Notes: generated by a model from the sequence alone, not told the origin. Counted from the stretch's first letter, positions 43,140-56,450 are shown. The stretch: 64,000 nucleotides of DNA from Adiantum capillus-veneris (GCA_014529385.2 CM043943.1:105602855-105666854); one strand, 5' to 3'. Made by a program: numbers and translations.

Positions 43140-44325
43140 TCAGCTTACATTAATGTCTCTAGTACATGACGGCAAGGGCTGAACGAAATCTTCCACAAAC
43201 ACAACATCCCATGAAATAAGAATACGCTTTGTTTGTGGATGATACAACCTGTAACCTTTACTTTTAGCACTATAACCAACAAAAGTACATTTGACAGCCT
43301 TATCATCCAATTTTTTGCGTTGTGTTTGTGGCACCAAAGCATATGCCAAACAGCCAAAAACACTCATGTGCTCAATAGAAGGCTTTCTATAATGCATGCT
43401 TCATATGGAGTAATAGATTGCAAAGCTTTCGTAGGACACCTGTTTAGTACATAAGTGGCACACATGATGGCCTCAAGCCAAAAAGAATGCGGCAAAGCTT
43501 GACTTTTGACCATACATCGTGCCATTTCCGTAAGTGACTTGTTTTTCCTCTCAGCAATACCATTTTGTTGAGGTGTATAAGGCCTTGTATATTGGTGTTT
43601 TGTCCCACGACTAGCCAAAAATGCATTAAATTCATGAGACATATACTCCCCCTCTCGATCGGAACGGAGGGTTCCCATAGTACATTTCAAGACATTTTTA
43701 GCCATAGCCAGAAATTGTTTAAAGCACATAAAAACTTTGGACTTGCTTTAAGCGGAAATACCCATGAATGCTTGGAGTAATCATCAATGAAAGTCATGAA
43801 GTAAAGGTAATTTTCCAAGGACGGAGTTTGCATGGGCCCACAAATATCAGTATGCACAAGCTGCAACCTGCATGTGGCCCCAACTGAACCATCCTTTGGA
43901 AACTTAGAACGCTGCATTTTACCCAAAATACAACCTTCACAAACATGTTTGATAGGTGCTTTAAGAGGCAGCAAAGAAGCAACCATATCAAATTTCAGCA
44001 AACACAGCAAACTGGCAAAATTCAGATGTCCAAAACGTGCATGCCACAGTTTTGCATCTGAAACAGCCCTTGAATCTGCAACTGCATTTGCAAAATTTTG
44101 TCCACACTTGTCATACAAAGTGAGCTTATACTGCCCATGGCATAAAAGGCCAGATGCAATAATTTCATCACCAAAATTGAAATCATGAATTGTACATCTG
44201 TCATCCATAAATTTGACTACAAGTCCAAGTCTAGTAAGTGGAGATATAGACAAAAGATTCTTCTTGATTCCAGGTACATAAAGTGCATCAACAAGTGTGA
44301 AAGTGCCATTTGCAGCAGTAAGCAC
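43140..44325 (-). pseudogene. Copia integrase
   Basis: The N-terminal zinc-binding part is LWHARFGHLNFASL ... HVCEGCILGKMQRSKF. The core has VHTDICGPM and FIDDYSKHSWVFPLK (first catalytic Asp), then in the next frame TLRSDREGEYMS (second Asp) and TPQQNGIAERKNKSL (catalytic Glu). The C-terminal part HMSVFGCLAYALVP...KCTFVGYS...DVVFVEDF is in a third frame. Two frameshifts (near 43,710 and 43,385) break it. Confidence 0.92.
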
Positions 44326-44340
44326 AATCTTTCCAACTTC

Positions 44341-44946
44341 CTAAACCGGATAAGAGGCATTGTTGACACAAGTGACTGAATTCCCATGAGGGACAGACTC
44401 GAGAAAGGTGAACAATTCACGATGTGAGGTAATGTGCTTTGTAGCACCACTGTCAAAATACCACACATGTGCATCTACAGCAAATGACATGCATGCATCA
44501 TGGACAGCAGGACTGTAAGTGCACTCTGCACTAAAAGCCCATTCTACATCAACATCAACAGCATAGTCTTCTTTTGCAGAAGACTCAACGATGGCTGCAT
44601 TTGTAGTGGAACCAGCATTTGCAGTGGAACCACCCTCTTTCTTCTTAGCCTCTTTGGCCTTCAGTTTATGACACTGCTTGATCAAGTGATCATTAGCTTT
44701 ACAATAATGGCAACGTATCTTCTTTTTGCCCTTATCACCAAAATTTCCAGACGAATTGCTGCCAGTAGAAGCATTAGGAACATGTGATTTTTTACTTGCA
44801 GAAGAAACATAAGAACTGGTTGCATTGCCGTTACCACCCTCTTTGAGCAGCAATAAAAGCCTATTCAACTGCACGCTGTCTAGTCCTGTTTTTTTTGGAA
44901 AGTGACTCTTACAACAACAATGTGCATAATGCATCAAACTTGACAA
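44341..44946 (-). pseudogene. Copia gag zinc knuckle and protease
   Basis: The zinc knuckle CHYCKANDHLIKQC (CX2CX4HX4C) follows a Gly/Ser/Lys-rich segment; the protease active site is VWYFDSGATKHIT. The frame is shifted relative to the gag N-terminal part upstream and stops just before integrase. Confidence 0.9.
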
Positions 44947-45556
44947 CTTCAGGATTTCCTTGGGTCATAAGTCTCCAAGTACTAGCAAAAGTTTGGTAAT
45001 CATCTAGTAAGGCATTAAGAAAAGTCTGCACAAGGGAACTGTTTGAAATGACTGCACCTGCAAAAATAAGTTGCTCATTGATATCCTTGACACTAGCATG
45101 GAAAGTTTCCGTATCATCTTCCTCATGCATAATCTTTGACTCTAGCTCTTTACGCAGCAATGCAACTTTTGCCTCATTGTGGCTTGCATAAAGACCAGCC
45201 AGAATATCCCAAGCTTGTTTTGCAAATTTTGTTGAATGAATGTGAGGAGTAATGGTGCACTTCACAGACAATGCAATCAGCGCATGAGCGTGCCCATCCT
45301 TTACATCCCAACGAACTTGTTCTGTTGTAGGCAAAACAACTCTAACAGCAGCAATCCTTGCAGCAAGACTTGTAGCATCCTCAACATCACCTACATTCTT
45401 AGAACTAGGACATACATCAATGCCCTGCACAATATTCCATACGCCCCTTGACACAAGGACATGTTGCATCATGTAAGCCGACATAGGGTAATTGTCCCCA
45501 TCCAATCTATCCTCAGCAGCAAACATTTTGAACACATATGTGTTGTTGTCGGCCAT
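44909..45556 (-). pseudogene. Copia gag N-terminal part
   Basis: The likely start is MADNNTYVFKMFAAEDRLDG at 45,556; the open frame extends further upstream to 45,634 without support. It matches the UBN2-type gag of plant copia elements (FAKQAWDILAGLYASHNEAK, RKELESKIMHEEDDTETFH). A frameshift near 44,930 separates it from the zinc knuckle. Confidence 0.88.
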
Positions 45557-45867
45557 TGTGAATGCCTGCACATGATGTGTAAATTGTCTGAAAAGAGGAG
45601 AAACAAAGAGGGAACAACCCGTGCTAAATAGCACAAACCATAGAAGACTTTAAGGGACCTGTTATACAGAAAACGACACTCACATAAATTATGCACAAAA
45701 TGACGGAATAGCTTGTACAACACTGCATGTAGTGGAAACGGAAGCCGAAATGAGCTCGAATCAAAAATTATTATTGACCTGCAAATGCTCGCATGAGCTC
45801 ACTAAAACCGGAGAAAGTGAGTAGGCGTGTGCTGGAGCTACCGACGACTAAGCTTAGGAGGTAGCAA

Positions 45868-45882
45868 CCTGCTCTGATACTA
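45868..45882 (-). other. Copia primer-binding site
   Basis: On the minus strand TAGTATCAGAGCAGG follows the 5' LTR end; it matches the initiator-Met site TGGTATCAGAGC with one substitution. Confidence 0.85.
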
Positions 45883-45884
45883 AT

Positions 45885-46113
45885 TGTTGGAATTAGGGTT
45901 GCAAGGAAACACACAGCGCTTGGAGAAGACGAAGGAAGCTCAAGGCACACAACAAAGAGTGTAATACTTAGTGTGCAATGGAAAGATAGATAGCCCTAGA
46001 ATGAATGGGTGTATATACAATACACTGGGGAAAAAACCTCCTAAAGAGGGAAAAAATGCCCCGATGGTCCTAAGTGTGTTCACACACATCACTACCACAT
46101 GTATATGGTAACA
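45885..46113 (-). repeat. Copia 5' LTR
   Basis: 229 bp, plus-strand ends TGTTGGAATT and ATGGTAACA. Its outer edge touches the end of the kinase pseudogene. Confidence 0.93.
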
Positions 46114-47184
46114 AACAAGATGTGGTGACATCTCATAAATAGGTCGTAAGCACTTCTCATATTTCAAATCAAGATTATGTAATCTCTCTAAAAGATCTAT
46201 TGTTGTTTTTCTATCTTCTGGCACAATACACTTATATTCTATCATCCACTCTTTAATGAATCTAGTGTCGATTTTTGAACGTCCATTCCATTTGATTTTT
46301 TAGAAGTGTCTAAACTCATTGCAAAAGATTGTGAACATTTCTATCAACCAAGCCAAAGCTATTGTGGACAAAAATGATATCGCATCACGATCTTCTTTTA
46401 TTGCGACATTGTAGGCCTCTATTTGATCCCATCTCTCAGCACTAAACCCCAATCAATCAATTCTATTTGAAGCATTCCCTCCTTGGTGAAATCAAACATA
46501 ATATTCCATGGATGAAGGTCATTGTGGATAACTCCTTCTTTGTGTGTTGCACATACTGTAGCTACCAATGCCATGATTATAGATGGCGCATTGTTAATCA
46601 AGCTAGTAATTCTTGCAATTTCTTTGTCCTGTGGTAATTGCTTTGATTTCTTTTTCTTTACTTTTCTCTTGTCTTCTCTCTCATCTGAAGAATGAGGTTT
46701 TAGCATGCCTGCAAAAGTTCCATAAGAGCTTATCAGGCTTTGCATGATGGTCCCAAGGTTTCCTCCATTAAAGATGGGGGATAGCAACCACCATGGATCT
46801 TTGCGAGTATGACCAAGAGCTTGAACTATTCCTGGATGCGCAAAATTGATCGCTGCTTCATGCGCAAAAGATTTGTGTATTCTTGCACGACTTCCAATAA
46901 ATTGTTTAGCACAGTATGTAATGGATGCTAGAAAGTACGAGACACCCTGAACATTACATTCAAAAGTCTCGCCGTATGATCCCTTTCCGAGCCTCTTGCC
47001 TAGCACGAGATCCTCAACAGACACTCTAATCGTCACGTTACATGATGTATTATATATAATCCGCAATAAATGAATTTCCTTGGCAGCTTCTTTAGCAGCA
47101 ACGTCCTCTAATCTGTGCACATCTGTAGATGCTCCTTCGCCGCTTTTGTCTGTTGTAGTGTGTATCATCTTCTGTATTCTCTTC
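46114..47184 (-). pseudogene. Atypical protein kinase gene, frameshifted, abutted by copia
   Basis: The minus-strand frame from 47168 (MIHTTTDKSGEG) gives about 250 codons with kinase motifs: the glycine loop LGKRLGKGSYGETF, the Lys in TYCAKQFIG, Glu in HEAAINFAHPGIVQALG, a catalytic loop HNDLHPWNIMF in place of HRDLKxxN, and LIDWGLVL in place of DFG. An acceptor-like TATTTCAG precedes the exon near 47,185. After a TAG at 46,419-46,421 the homologous-looking reading continues in another frame (ERWDQIEAYNVAIKED), meets a TAA, then resumes (EWMIEYKCIVPEDRKTTIDL, LERLHNLDLKYEKCL) up to the copia LTR edge. At least one frameshift and one stop argue for a pseudogene, though unseen introns could explain part. 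The family is not recognised. Confidence 0.6.
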
Positions 47185-47819
47185 CTGAAATAGGATTGGC
47201 TATCTATTGCTTTTGCTCGCTTGGACTTTTATTTCTCTACTTTACATCTGTCATAGAAGTGATTAATTTTTCATTGTATCCATCTCTGTCGAAAGTTCAC
47301 TGCCAAGGTCATGAGCACACTTGGGTAGATTGCCCATTATACTAAGCCAAAAATGCTTTATGCTTTCTCCATCAGTGCTTAAGATTTTTTTTTCTATTGA
47401 TCTGACAATCTCTTTCACTCGCAACAATCACATCTATATTAAATTAGACAGTGACGATAACACCATCAGAATTTAACATCGGACTCTTTTCTTCACAACT
47501 GAATCGAGAATCTTGGTCGACATTGTTTCTTGCAAAAATGTATGACATTGCGCACATAAGTTTATGTCTGTATTTTTTTTTTTTCAATGTATTCGTTACA
47601 ACAAACTAAATCTCCACGTCAATTAGTAACCGTGAAACATATAAATAACAACATATGCAATCATGACTTAGTGTGAGCCTATATTTTCTGTGGGCTCGAT
47701 GGTGATGAGCACGAGTCAGAAGAACGATCTTCCATCAAAACCTTGTTTATTTATAGGGGCATAGATTCAACGATGACATATGTAATCTAAGTTGCGTATG
47801 TCTCTCAAAGTTTCTTCAA
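47185..47819. other. No recognisable gene
   Basis: Upstream of the kinase pseudogene; no supported exon, promoter or repeat. Confidence 0.45.
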
Positions 47820-50800
47820 AAGATAGTCAGTGGTGGAAGATGATCAATATAATAAAGTAAACTCACTATACAAATTTAATGATGGCAGATGGAGAGAAAG
47901 TGACGACAGTCCACCAAAGTTTCTTCGAGCGATGGTCAATGCAAAAAAAGAAGTCAATTTTGTGGATGAAGTTACGATGGTTCTAACTAAAGCAAAACCA
48001 ATTACTTTTGGATCTAAACATTGCAGGTTGAATCAAGGAAACAGTCATGTGTCAAAGACTTCTTGAAAGTTCATCAGCATAGTAAGATAAACTCATTATA
48101 CAGATTTAACGATGACGACAGATATAGTCAAAGTGACAATTGTCTATCAAGGTTGCTTTGGAAGATGAGTTAATGGAATAAATCAATCACTTCTTTGAAC
48201 AATGAGAAGCTCAATCGAATCAACAATTATCTACTGAAGATTCCCAAAAAGATCAACTAGAAAAAGTGGAAGAGACACGCACTTTTGGATTCAGAGAAGG
48301 CAGATAAAATCGAGGCAACAATTATCTGTTGAAGACTTTTTAGAAGATGATTAGTATAGCAAAATGAACTCACCATACAATCTAATTGAGCTAACAAATA
48401 TCTACCAAAGCCTCCCATAAAGGTCAATCAGGAAAGTGGAAGAAACGATCACTCCTAGATTTGAAGAACGACAGACAAAATCAAGGTAACGATTATCTGT
48501 CAAAGTCTTTCTAGAAGATGATCAATGTAGCAGAACAAACTCACTATCTGACAGATATAGCCGAAGTGGTGACTAGCTGTCAAAGTCTCTTCGAAAGATG
48601 AGACAATGCAAAAAAAGGAGAGGCTAAGTGTGTGGATAAAATCTTTCTAAAAGCTGGTCAATGCAACAAAATAAGCTCGTTGTATGGATCCAATGATGGC
48701 AGGTATAGCTGAAGTGACGACCGTCTGTTAAAGTTTTTTTGGAAGATAGTAAAGAAAAGATCACTTCCCGATTCAAAGAACGGGAGACAAAATCAAGATA
48801 ACGCTTACTTGTCGAAGTCTTCCTAAAAGATAATAAGCATAGCATAATATAAACTCACCACACGACAGATATAGCCGAAGTGGTGACTATCTATTGAAAT
48901 CTCTTTGGAAGATGAGCCAATGCAAAAAAAAAGAGGCTCGTCGTGTCGATGAAGCAACAATGATTCCAACTGAAGCAAACACATTTATTCTCGGATTTTA
49001 AAAACGGAAGATTAAACCGAGGCAACGGTCATCTGTCGAAGTCTTCCCAAAAGATTATCAAGATAGCAGAATAGGCTCACCATACAAACTCAAGGATGAC
49101 ATATATAGTCGAAGTAACGATTGTTTGTCGAAGTGTCTTTGAACGATGAGTCGATGAATTCAATCGCTCATTGATTTGAACAATGCTAGACCCAATCGTG
49201 TGAATGATTATCTGGCAAAGCTTTCTCAAAAGATTGATCAACAAAGAAAAACGAAATGGATAATTTTGGATTCATGGAACGGGAGACTGAATCAAGGTAA
49301 CGATCCTCTATAAATCAATCATTGGTTTGAGTAATGAGAAGCTCAATCAAATTAATGATTATCTACTGAAGATTTCCAAAAGATCAACTAGCAAAGTGGA
49401 AGAGACACTCACTTCTGGATTCAAAAAACGGCAGATAAAATCAAGGCAACGATTATCTATTGAAGACTTTCCAGAAGATGATTAGCATAGCAGAATGGAC
49501 TCACTGTACGACAAATATAGCCCTAAAAGTCGGATCAATGGAATAAATTGAGAATGGCAATAAATAGATTATCTATCGAAGACTTTCCAGAAGATGATTA
49601 GCATAGCAGAATGGGCTCACTGTACGACATATATAACCGTGAAAGACGAATAAATGGAATAAATTGAGGATTGGTTTGGACAGTGGCAAATCCAATCAAG
49701 CTAAAGAATATCTGCCGAAGCCTCCCAAAAAGGTCAATTAGGAAGTGAAAGAAACAATCACTCCTGGATTCGAAGACGGCAGACAAAATCGAGGTAATGA
49801 CGAAGTCTTTCTAGAAGATGATCAACGTAGCAGAATAAACTAGTTGTACGACAGATATAGCTCAGAAGTGGCGACCATTTGTCGAGTTTCTTCAAAAGAT
49901 GAGATAATGCAAGAAAAGGAGAGGCTAAGCATGTGAATGAAATATTTCCAAAAGCTGGCCAATGCAGCAAAATAAGCTTGTTATATGGATTCAATGATGG
50001 CAGTTATAGCCGAAGTGACGACTGTCTGTCAAAGTTCTTTTGGAAGATAGCAAAGAAACAATCACTTCTTGATTCAAAGAACGGTAGACAAAATCAAGAT
50101 AACGCTTATTTGTTGAATTCTTCCCAGAAGATAATTAGCATAGCTTAATAAACTCACCACATGACAGATATAGCCGAAGTGGTGTCTGTCTGTCAAAGTC
50201 TCTTTGGAAGATGAGTCCATGCAAAGAAAAGAGGCTCGTTGTGTTGATGAATCCATGATGATTCCAACTGAAGCAAAAACCTTTGCTCTTGGATTTGGAT
50301 AACGACAGATTAAACTGAGGCAACAATCACCTGTCGAAGTCTTCCCAAAGGATTATCAAGATAGCAAAATAGACTCACCATACAAATTCAAGGACGATAG
50401 ATATAGCCGAAGTAACAACTGTTTGTTGAAGTGTCTTCAGACGATGAGTTGATGAATTCAATCGTTCATTGGTTTGAAGGACATACCCAATTGAATCACC
50501 AATTATCTGGCAAAGACTCCCCAAAAGATCGATCAACAAAGTGGAAGAAAACAGATACTTTTTTATTCAAGGAATAACAGACTGAATCGAAGTAACGATC
50601 CTCTATCAAAGCCTTCCCACAAGATAATCAATATAAGAAAATAAACTCACTATCTAGATTTGATGATGGCAAATATAGCCAAAATAACGACTGCCTGTCA
50701 AAATTTCTGTAGAGGATCAATGAACACAGGAGAGGAGAGACTGACTGTGCATATGAAGCCACGAAGATTAAAATCAAAATGAGATTCAGTTTTTAAAGAC

Positions 50801-50960
50801 TCTTCAAAAAGCAAGGGAGAAAAGCAAAAGACAAGCCAAGCATAGAGATGAATCAGTAGAGTCTATGAAGGTGAGCGATTCTTGGCTTTGACAATGACAA
50901 ATTTAACTAAATTAGGGATTATTTGTTAAAGTTTCCCTAAAAGTTAGGTCAATAGAGTGG
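47820..50960. repeat. Degenerate higher-order tandem array
   Basis: A motif near GACAGATATAGCCGAAGTG recurs at about 48110, 48548, 48693, 48861, 49091, 49505, 49622, 49843, 49997, 50161, 50391 and 50663, mostly followed by (C/T)TGTC(A/G)AAGT...TTTGGAAGATGAG. Four successive copies (48548, 48693, 48861, 49091) are repeated about 1,300 bp later (49843, 49997, 50161, 50391). The segment at 47881-48110 corresponds to 48861-49091. So monomers of about 150-230 bp are organised in higher-order units of about 1.0-1.3 kb. Fragmentary frames run through some monomers (plus strand: LYGFNDGSYSRSDDCLSKF) but none is intact. Origin unknown. Confidence 0.75.
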
Positions 50961-51699
50961 AAGACTTAATCACCTTCAATATATATTTCTTCTTCTCTCT
51001 TATGCTAGAAGACATCTCCCATAAAACCCCATTTCTTGATCAATGCCTACATTATTCAGTTTAACGAATGCTCATGCCATAACTCAATTATATATCGCAT
51101 TAATATTTGAATACACCAAAAAAAAATCTTTGAAATGAAAAATTAAAGCTCATTTAAAGTCAAAAGCACAAGGATATTTTGCATGTAGCAATATTGACAT
51201 ATTCTAATTTGTTTTGTATGAGAGTAGCACATCTTAACATGACATATCATATTTAGCTCGAAAGTCAAGTGAGTGATGTTGTCATTCTGTAAATGTACAT
51301 AGCTTTCGTTTTTTTTTCCCGACTCAAAGTCACTAAAAAAGGCAGTCATCATATGTGCCCAATCAATCTGTAACTCATGAATAGTAGTTTCTCACAAATA
51401 TTTTGAAGAAAGCAAGTCTTCGTGCAAACTGGAAACGACAAATTCTGTGAAAAAACCAATCTATCTATAATGAGCATGGCACAAATGCAATAATAGATAA
51501 GCCCAAAATAATAGAACTAGTCAAATCACACAACAATTTGTCGAGCAAGGCAACAATTCACAATAAATTAAAACTCTCATGATTTCACAGTAATACGCAC
51601 AGTCAATCAAACGTTTGTGAAGAGTTGAAATATACCACAACCAAAAGAACGGTCCAGAACGTCACATCTATTTCGTGTCGATTAACTACATATACACTT

Positions 51700-51731
<32 letters not shown>

Positions 51732-52900
51732 CTTGGGCATTCAAAAACGACCACTCTTTGTACTTATTATTCTCATTATTACAAGTTTGTCTTAGCTACT
51801 AGCAATATTGGAGCATGAAGCCAGTCCAACATTCCTCAATGTGACAATAGTTTGTTGAGTTGTTCTTACTTGTCAATTTTGAGCTTAGCAAGAGATTGCA
51901 AGACATTAGGTCTTTTAAGACTGCCAGAAAATTGTCTCCTCTATGCACTTGTGGTCCTCAGTACTATGTTTGCACATTGTTTTCTAATTTGTCTTGATGA
52001 CCCTAAAGAAAATTGTTGATTTGATCTCGAGAAGCTTATCACATCTGAAGGGTCAACTATGGAGTTGGATCCAAGAGAGACTTGGAGTGTCTAATTGGAC
52101 AAGCGTTCGCAAAAGAAAGGCAGAAGTAGAGAATACTACTTTCTCATTGTGTTTTTATAGAGTATCACGCTAAACTTTCAAGCCTTTCTACCATCGAAGA
52201 TCGGCTTAGATTTGCCTTTCTAAATGAGCGTCTGTACCAAACCACATTGAGAAGATGGAACAATTGTTCTTCTAACAGAAAAGTTGAGCTCTTTCGAGGA
52301 TATCAATTTCATCTTCATGGGGCACTCGACTGCAATGTACATTATTTTCTACTTTATCTTGATTGCTTTATAGGAAATCGCTAACTTGATCTGGAAAAAG
52401 CTGGTCTCATATGAAGAATCAACTATGGAGTTGAATCTAAAAGAAATTAAGAGTCCCTCATTGGAGAGTCATCCACACAAAAAAAGACAGAGGCAGAAGT
52501 TCAATACTTTTTCAATCTTTTTTGACATGGCATCACAACATACGTTTGTCAATGTCTAGTGGATATAGAAGTCGAGAATAATTTGTCGATAGGTCTCTAT
52601 TACTTTTTCGCCTGTTGTATCTACGTTTTTCAGCGAATTGGAAACCGAGATTTGTTGTTTTCCTCCAGCGAAGAAATGAATGACGTCTTGGCTACATGTT
52701 TGGAAGCTGAATACATCACAAGTGTAGCAGCTCATGGTGAGTGTCTTCATAGATTTTTAGCCAGTCGGTCAAACTATTTTCTGTGGCACGAAAGGCCAAC
52801 TATGCAACCACCTTCACAGATTTTAGGCCTTTCTATAATTGAAAACCGGGTTAGATCTACTTTCGTGATTTCTTTCCTGCAACCTGATAATTTGACAGGC
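50961..52900. other. No recognisable gene; one (GT)n tract
   Basis: AT-rich; (GT)n at about 51703-51732. Short frames lack recognisable motifs. Confidence 0.5.
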
Positions 52901-53699
52901 CACTGGGCCTCTCTTTGAGCACTCGCTCGCTAGCATCAAGTGCTTTTGCTATTGTTCATCGTCAATATCATCAAGATTTTCTTTTTGAGTCTCTCGTTTC
53001 TCCAACATTCAGAACGCAAATCAACCCACGATCTACGTCTTGCTGTCTAAAAGAATCTGAAGATGCATCAAAACAACACCGAATCTGGCTTGTCTTCAGA
53101 GGTCATTGTATAGACATGTATCGTTTGAAGCTGTTGAGGTAGTGTGTGTATGTACATTCCATTCAGATAGTGCAAAGGACAACAAATTTGCAGTTGGTAA
53201 TGAGTCTCACTACCTGAGAAACAAGCCAGCCGTCTAGTGTGTGATTGGGAGATCTCGCGGTTGTATGAGGTGTATGATTGCAATAGTTCATACTAAGCAT
53301 CTTCATAGATTTTGAGGCAGGCTCTCAAAGTATATTCTATGGCATAGAAGACAAATTCCACAGTAGTCTCAACAAATTTCAGCCCTTTCCATACTAATCA
53401 ACAATCAGCTTAAATCTACTTTCACACTCTCATCCTTGCAGCTTGGTAATTTGCCAGCCCATCAAGCTTCTCTTTGGCTAGTCCCTCACTGGCTTCAAAT
53501 TCTTTCGTTACTGTCCGTCATTGATATCGTCAAGATTTTTGTTTCTAGCCCTTCATCTCTTTGTCACTGGGAACACAGATCAGCCCCATACCTACCTCTT
53601 GTTCTCCAAAATAATCTAAATATACATCAAAACATCGTTGAAGTTGTCATATCTTTAGAAGTCAGCGTGGCGACATTCATTATTTGAGTCCACTTGAGG

Positions 53700-54480
53700 C
53701 ATTACGTGTGTGCACATTCCATTTACATAGTGCAAGACACACTCATACAAGCAACAATTTAGCTATAAGAGAGGCCCTTTTTCGAAGACATTGTTGTACA
53801 TTGTGGTCAGATATATATTACATAGCTATGTAGGCAACAGAATGTAATGGTACTCTTCGACCTGTTGACATCCAAGGTGTCTAAAGATAACTAACTGTAG
53901 GTCTTTCCTTTCAATCTGCCACTTTCCTCTATGTCCCTCAAACATAAGCACCGATGACATCAAGTTGATGTTCACATTAGCAGAATCAGAAAGAAAAGTA
54001 GCATTGTCAAGGGCATCTTCTCACTCTTGCTGTGAGATGATGCCAAGAAAAACTTGCTATTTTTCGTCCGTGAAACCACAAGCGTGCAGCTTGCGAAGGA
54101 CTTATTTATCTCATTATGGATATGCCAGCTGGTTAGGAAGACTACTGGCAAGTTATTTTCTTTTAGACCATATCCAGCTATATGATGCCTTTGAAACGTT
54201 TTCGATTGCACCTATTCGTTTGGGCTCAGCCTTCGTGATGGCAAGAAGTTAAATTTTTGGAACTACACCTAAGCCTAGGCTGATTACACTAGGTTCGATG
54301 AGTATTGTAGCTCTTTGATATCTAGCTCTCAATTGGACTCGTACGCATGTTTTACGGCAGACATCTCAGCAGCGGTCACTTTCTTGAGTAGGTACAAAAA
54401 GTTGGGAGACAGCAAGTTTTTGAAACACATTTGCTTGCGCTGCTTACAAAAAGGCAGTCACCTAGGGTTGCAATCGGACA
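53700..54480. other. No recognisable gene
   Basis: The spacer between module copies; no supported feature. Confidence 0.45.
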
Positions 54481-55201
54481 AGGCATTGCAATCGTAAAAA
54501 AAGAGAGTTTTTTCCTTGAGGAAATAGTGAATTTGTAGCACGCCTCCAAAGGCCAGATTGAGAAAGTAGCATTTCCATGCAAATGGTTTAGGAATGCCAA
54601 CAACAAGTCTTCTGCAGCGTTTTTACAAGACTTTCAGTTTGCTAATGTTTTCTGCTTCTGAATCATACCTAGGATTTTTACGCAAGAGTAGCCCTAGCTT
54701 TTATGTTCCATGGCGACAAGGCAGTCCTAATGCTAGTCTGTATACCACATCAACCTCACTGTTTTCCAGTTTCAACCCTTTCTGTCACTAAAGATTGGAT
54801 TAGTTCTATCTTTACGGTCTCTTTTCTGTGATCTGGTGCTTCAGCAAACAATTGAGGCTCTGTTAAAACGCTCCCTCTCTGGAACCAAGTGCTTTCATCA
54901 TTATCCATCATCCTACATCATCAAAATTTTAAATTTCAGCCCTTCATTTCTCTAACAATGGGAATATAGATCAGCCCCATATCTATCTCTTGGTGTTCAA
55001 AAGAATCCCAAAGTACATCGAAACAACTGTGCAGCTTCCTTGTCTTCAAAAATCACTACAACGACATTCATCCTTCAAGTCAGCAGAGTCTCGAGTCATG
55101 GTATTTCATGCATGTACATTCCATTCACAATATCTTAAATAAACACTATGTCAGCAATGGTGCGAGAAGCCTTGAGAAGGTTGCTTCAAACTTTATCTAG
55201 C

Positions 55202-55202
<1 letters not shown>

Positions 55203-55263
<61 letters not shown>
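55203..55263. repeat. (CT)n tract, first tandem copy
   Basis: 61 bp at the same relative position as the longer tract at 56351-56447 in the second copy. Confidence 0.93.
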
Positions 55264-55265
<2 letters not shown>

Positions 55266-56345
55266 ATGGCTCTACCGCTCTCTTGTATCTTGTCTCTTGG
55301 AAAAGGAGGAGAAATCACCGTTCATGTTAAACAATCATTAATGCAAGAAATAAACCAGACATCACTAGAAGTGTGAAATCTAGATCCTCAGTATTTCAAT
55401 TCCATTGTAATTGTCAAGATTTGTGTTTTCAGCCTTTCATCTCTTTGACATTGAGAATACAAGTCAGCCACAAATCCACTGCTTAGTGCCCAAACAAATC
55501 TAAACATGCATCAAAACAGCCCCAAAGTTGTCTCGTCTTCAGAAGTCACTGTGGCGCGTTCACTGATTGAGTCTTCTTGAGATATTGCGTCTATGCACAT
55601 CCATTGCAATCATTAAAAAAAGAGATTTTTTTCCTTCAAACTCGAACACGACTGAAATAGCGAATTTATAGCACACCTCAATCGGCTCTGCAGATTGAGA
55701 AAGTAGCATTTCCACGCAGATGGTTTAGGAGCGCCAGCAACAAGTCCTCTACAACGTTTTTTTACAGGACTTGAAGTTTGCTAATGTTTTCTGCTTCTAA
55801 ATCAGACCTAGAATTTTTACGCGATAGCAGCCCTAGTTTTTCTGTTCCATGGCGACAAGGCAGTCCCAATGCTAGTATGTACACCGCGTCATCCTCACTG
55901 TTTTCCAGTTTCAACCCTTTCTATCACTGAAGACTTGATTAGTTCTGCCTTTACGATGTCTTTTCTATGATCTAGTGCTTCAACAAACAACTGAGGCTCT
56001 ATTTGAATGCTCCCTCTCTGGAACCAACTGCTTTCATCACTATCCATCGTCGACATCATCGAGATTTGAAATCTCTACCCTTCATTTCTCTAACAATGGA
56101 AATACATATCAGCCCCATGTCTACCTCCTGGTGTTCAAAAGAATCCCGAAGTACATCGAAACAACCCCGTAGCTTCCTTGTCTTAAGAAATCACCGCAGC
56201 GACATTCATCCTTCAAGTCAACAGAGTCTCGAGTCAAGGTGTTGCATGCAGGTACATTCCATTCACAATGTCTGAAATAAACACTATGTCAACAATGGTG
56301 CGAGAAGCCCTTGAGAAGCTTGCTACCAACCCTATCAAGGGTCAT

Positions 56346-56450
<105 letters not shown>

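Larger units (their letters stand above)
41011..46113 (-). mobile_element. Ty1/copia element with both LTRs, inactive
   Basis: 5.1 kb bounded by 230-bp and 229-bp LTRs. Domain order on the minus strand is gag, zinc knuckle, protease, integrase, reverse transcriptase, RNase H, the copia order. PBS and polypurine tract are in place. LTRs differ at roughly 18 positions by eye, so this is an older insertion than the chromovirus. Frameshifts split the polyprotein into at least seven frames. No clear 5-bp target duplication: flanks AAACG (left) and AACAA (right). The left-hand relic at 8.3-10.5 kb is the same family. Confidence 0.93.

Noticed and set aside
41006-46118. Target-site duplication of the copia element
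   Set aside because: The flanking pentamers (AAACG and AACAA) do not match, so no duplication is claimed.
47820-50960. The tandem array as a functional coding gene
   Set aside because: Frames are short, broken and on both strands; no monomer stays open over its full length.
52670-52800. EAEYITSVAAHGE as a copia RNase H relic
   Set aside because: The short similarity to EAEYMA-type motifs is not accompanied by any other RNase H or RT motif nearby.
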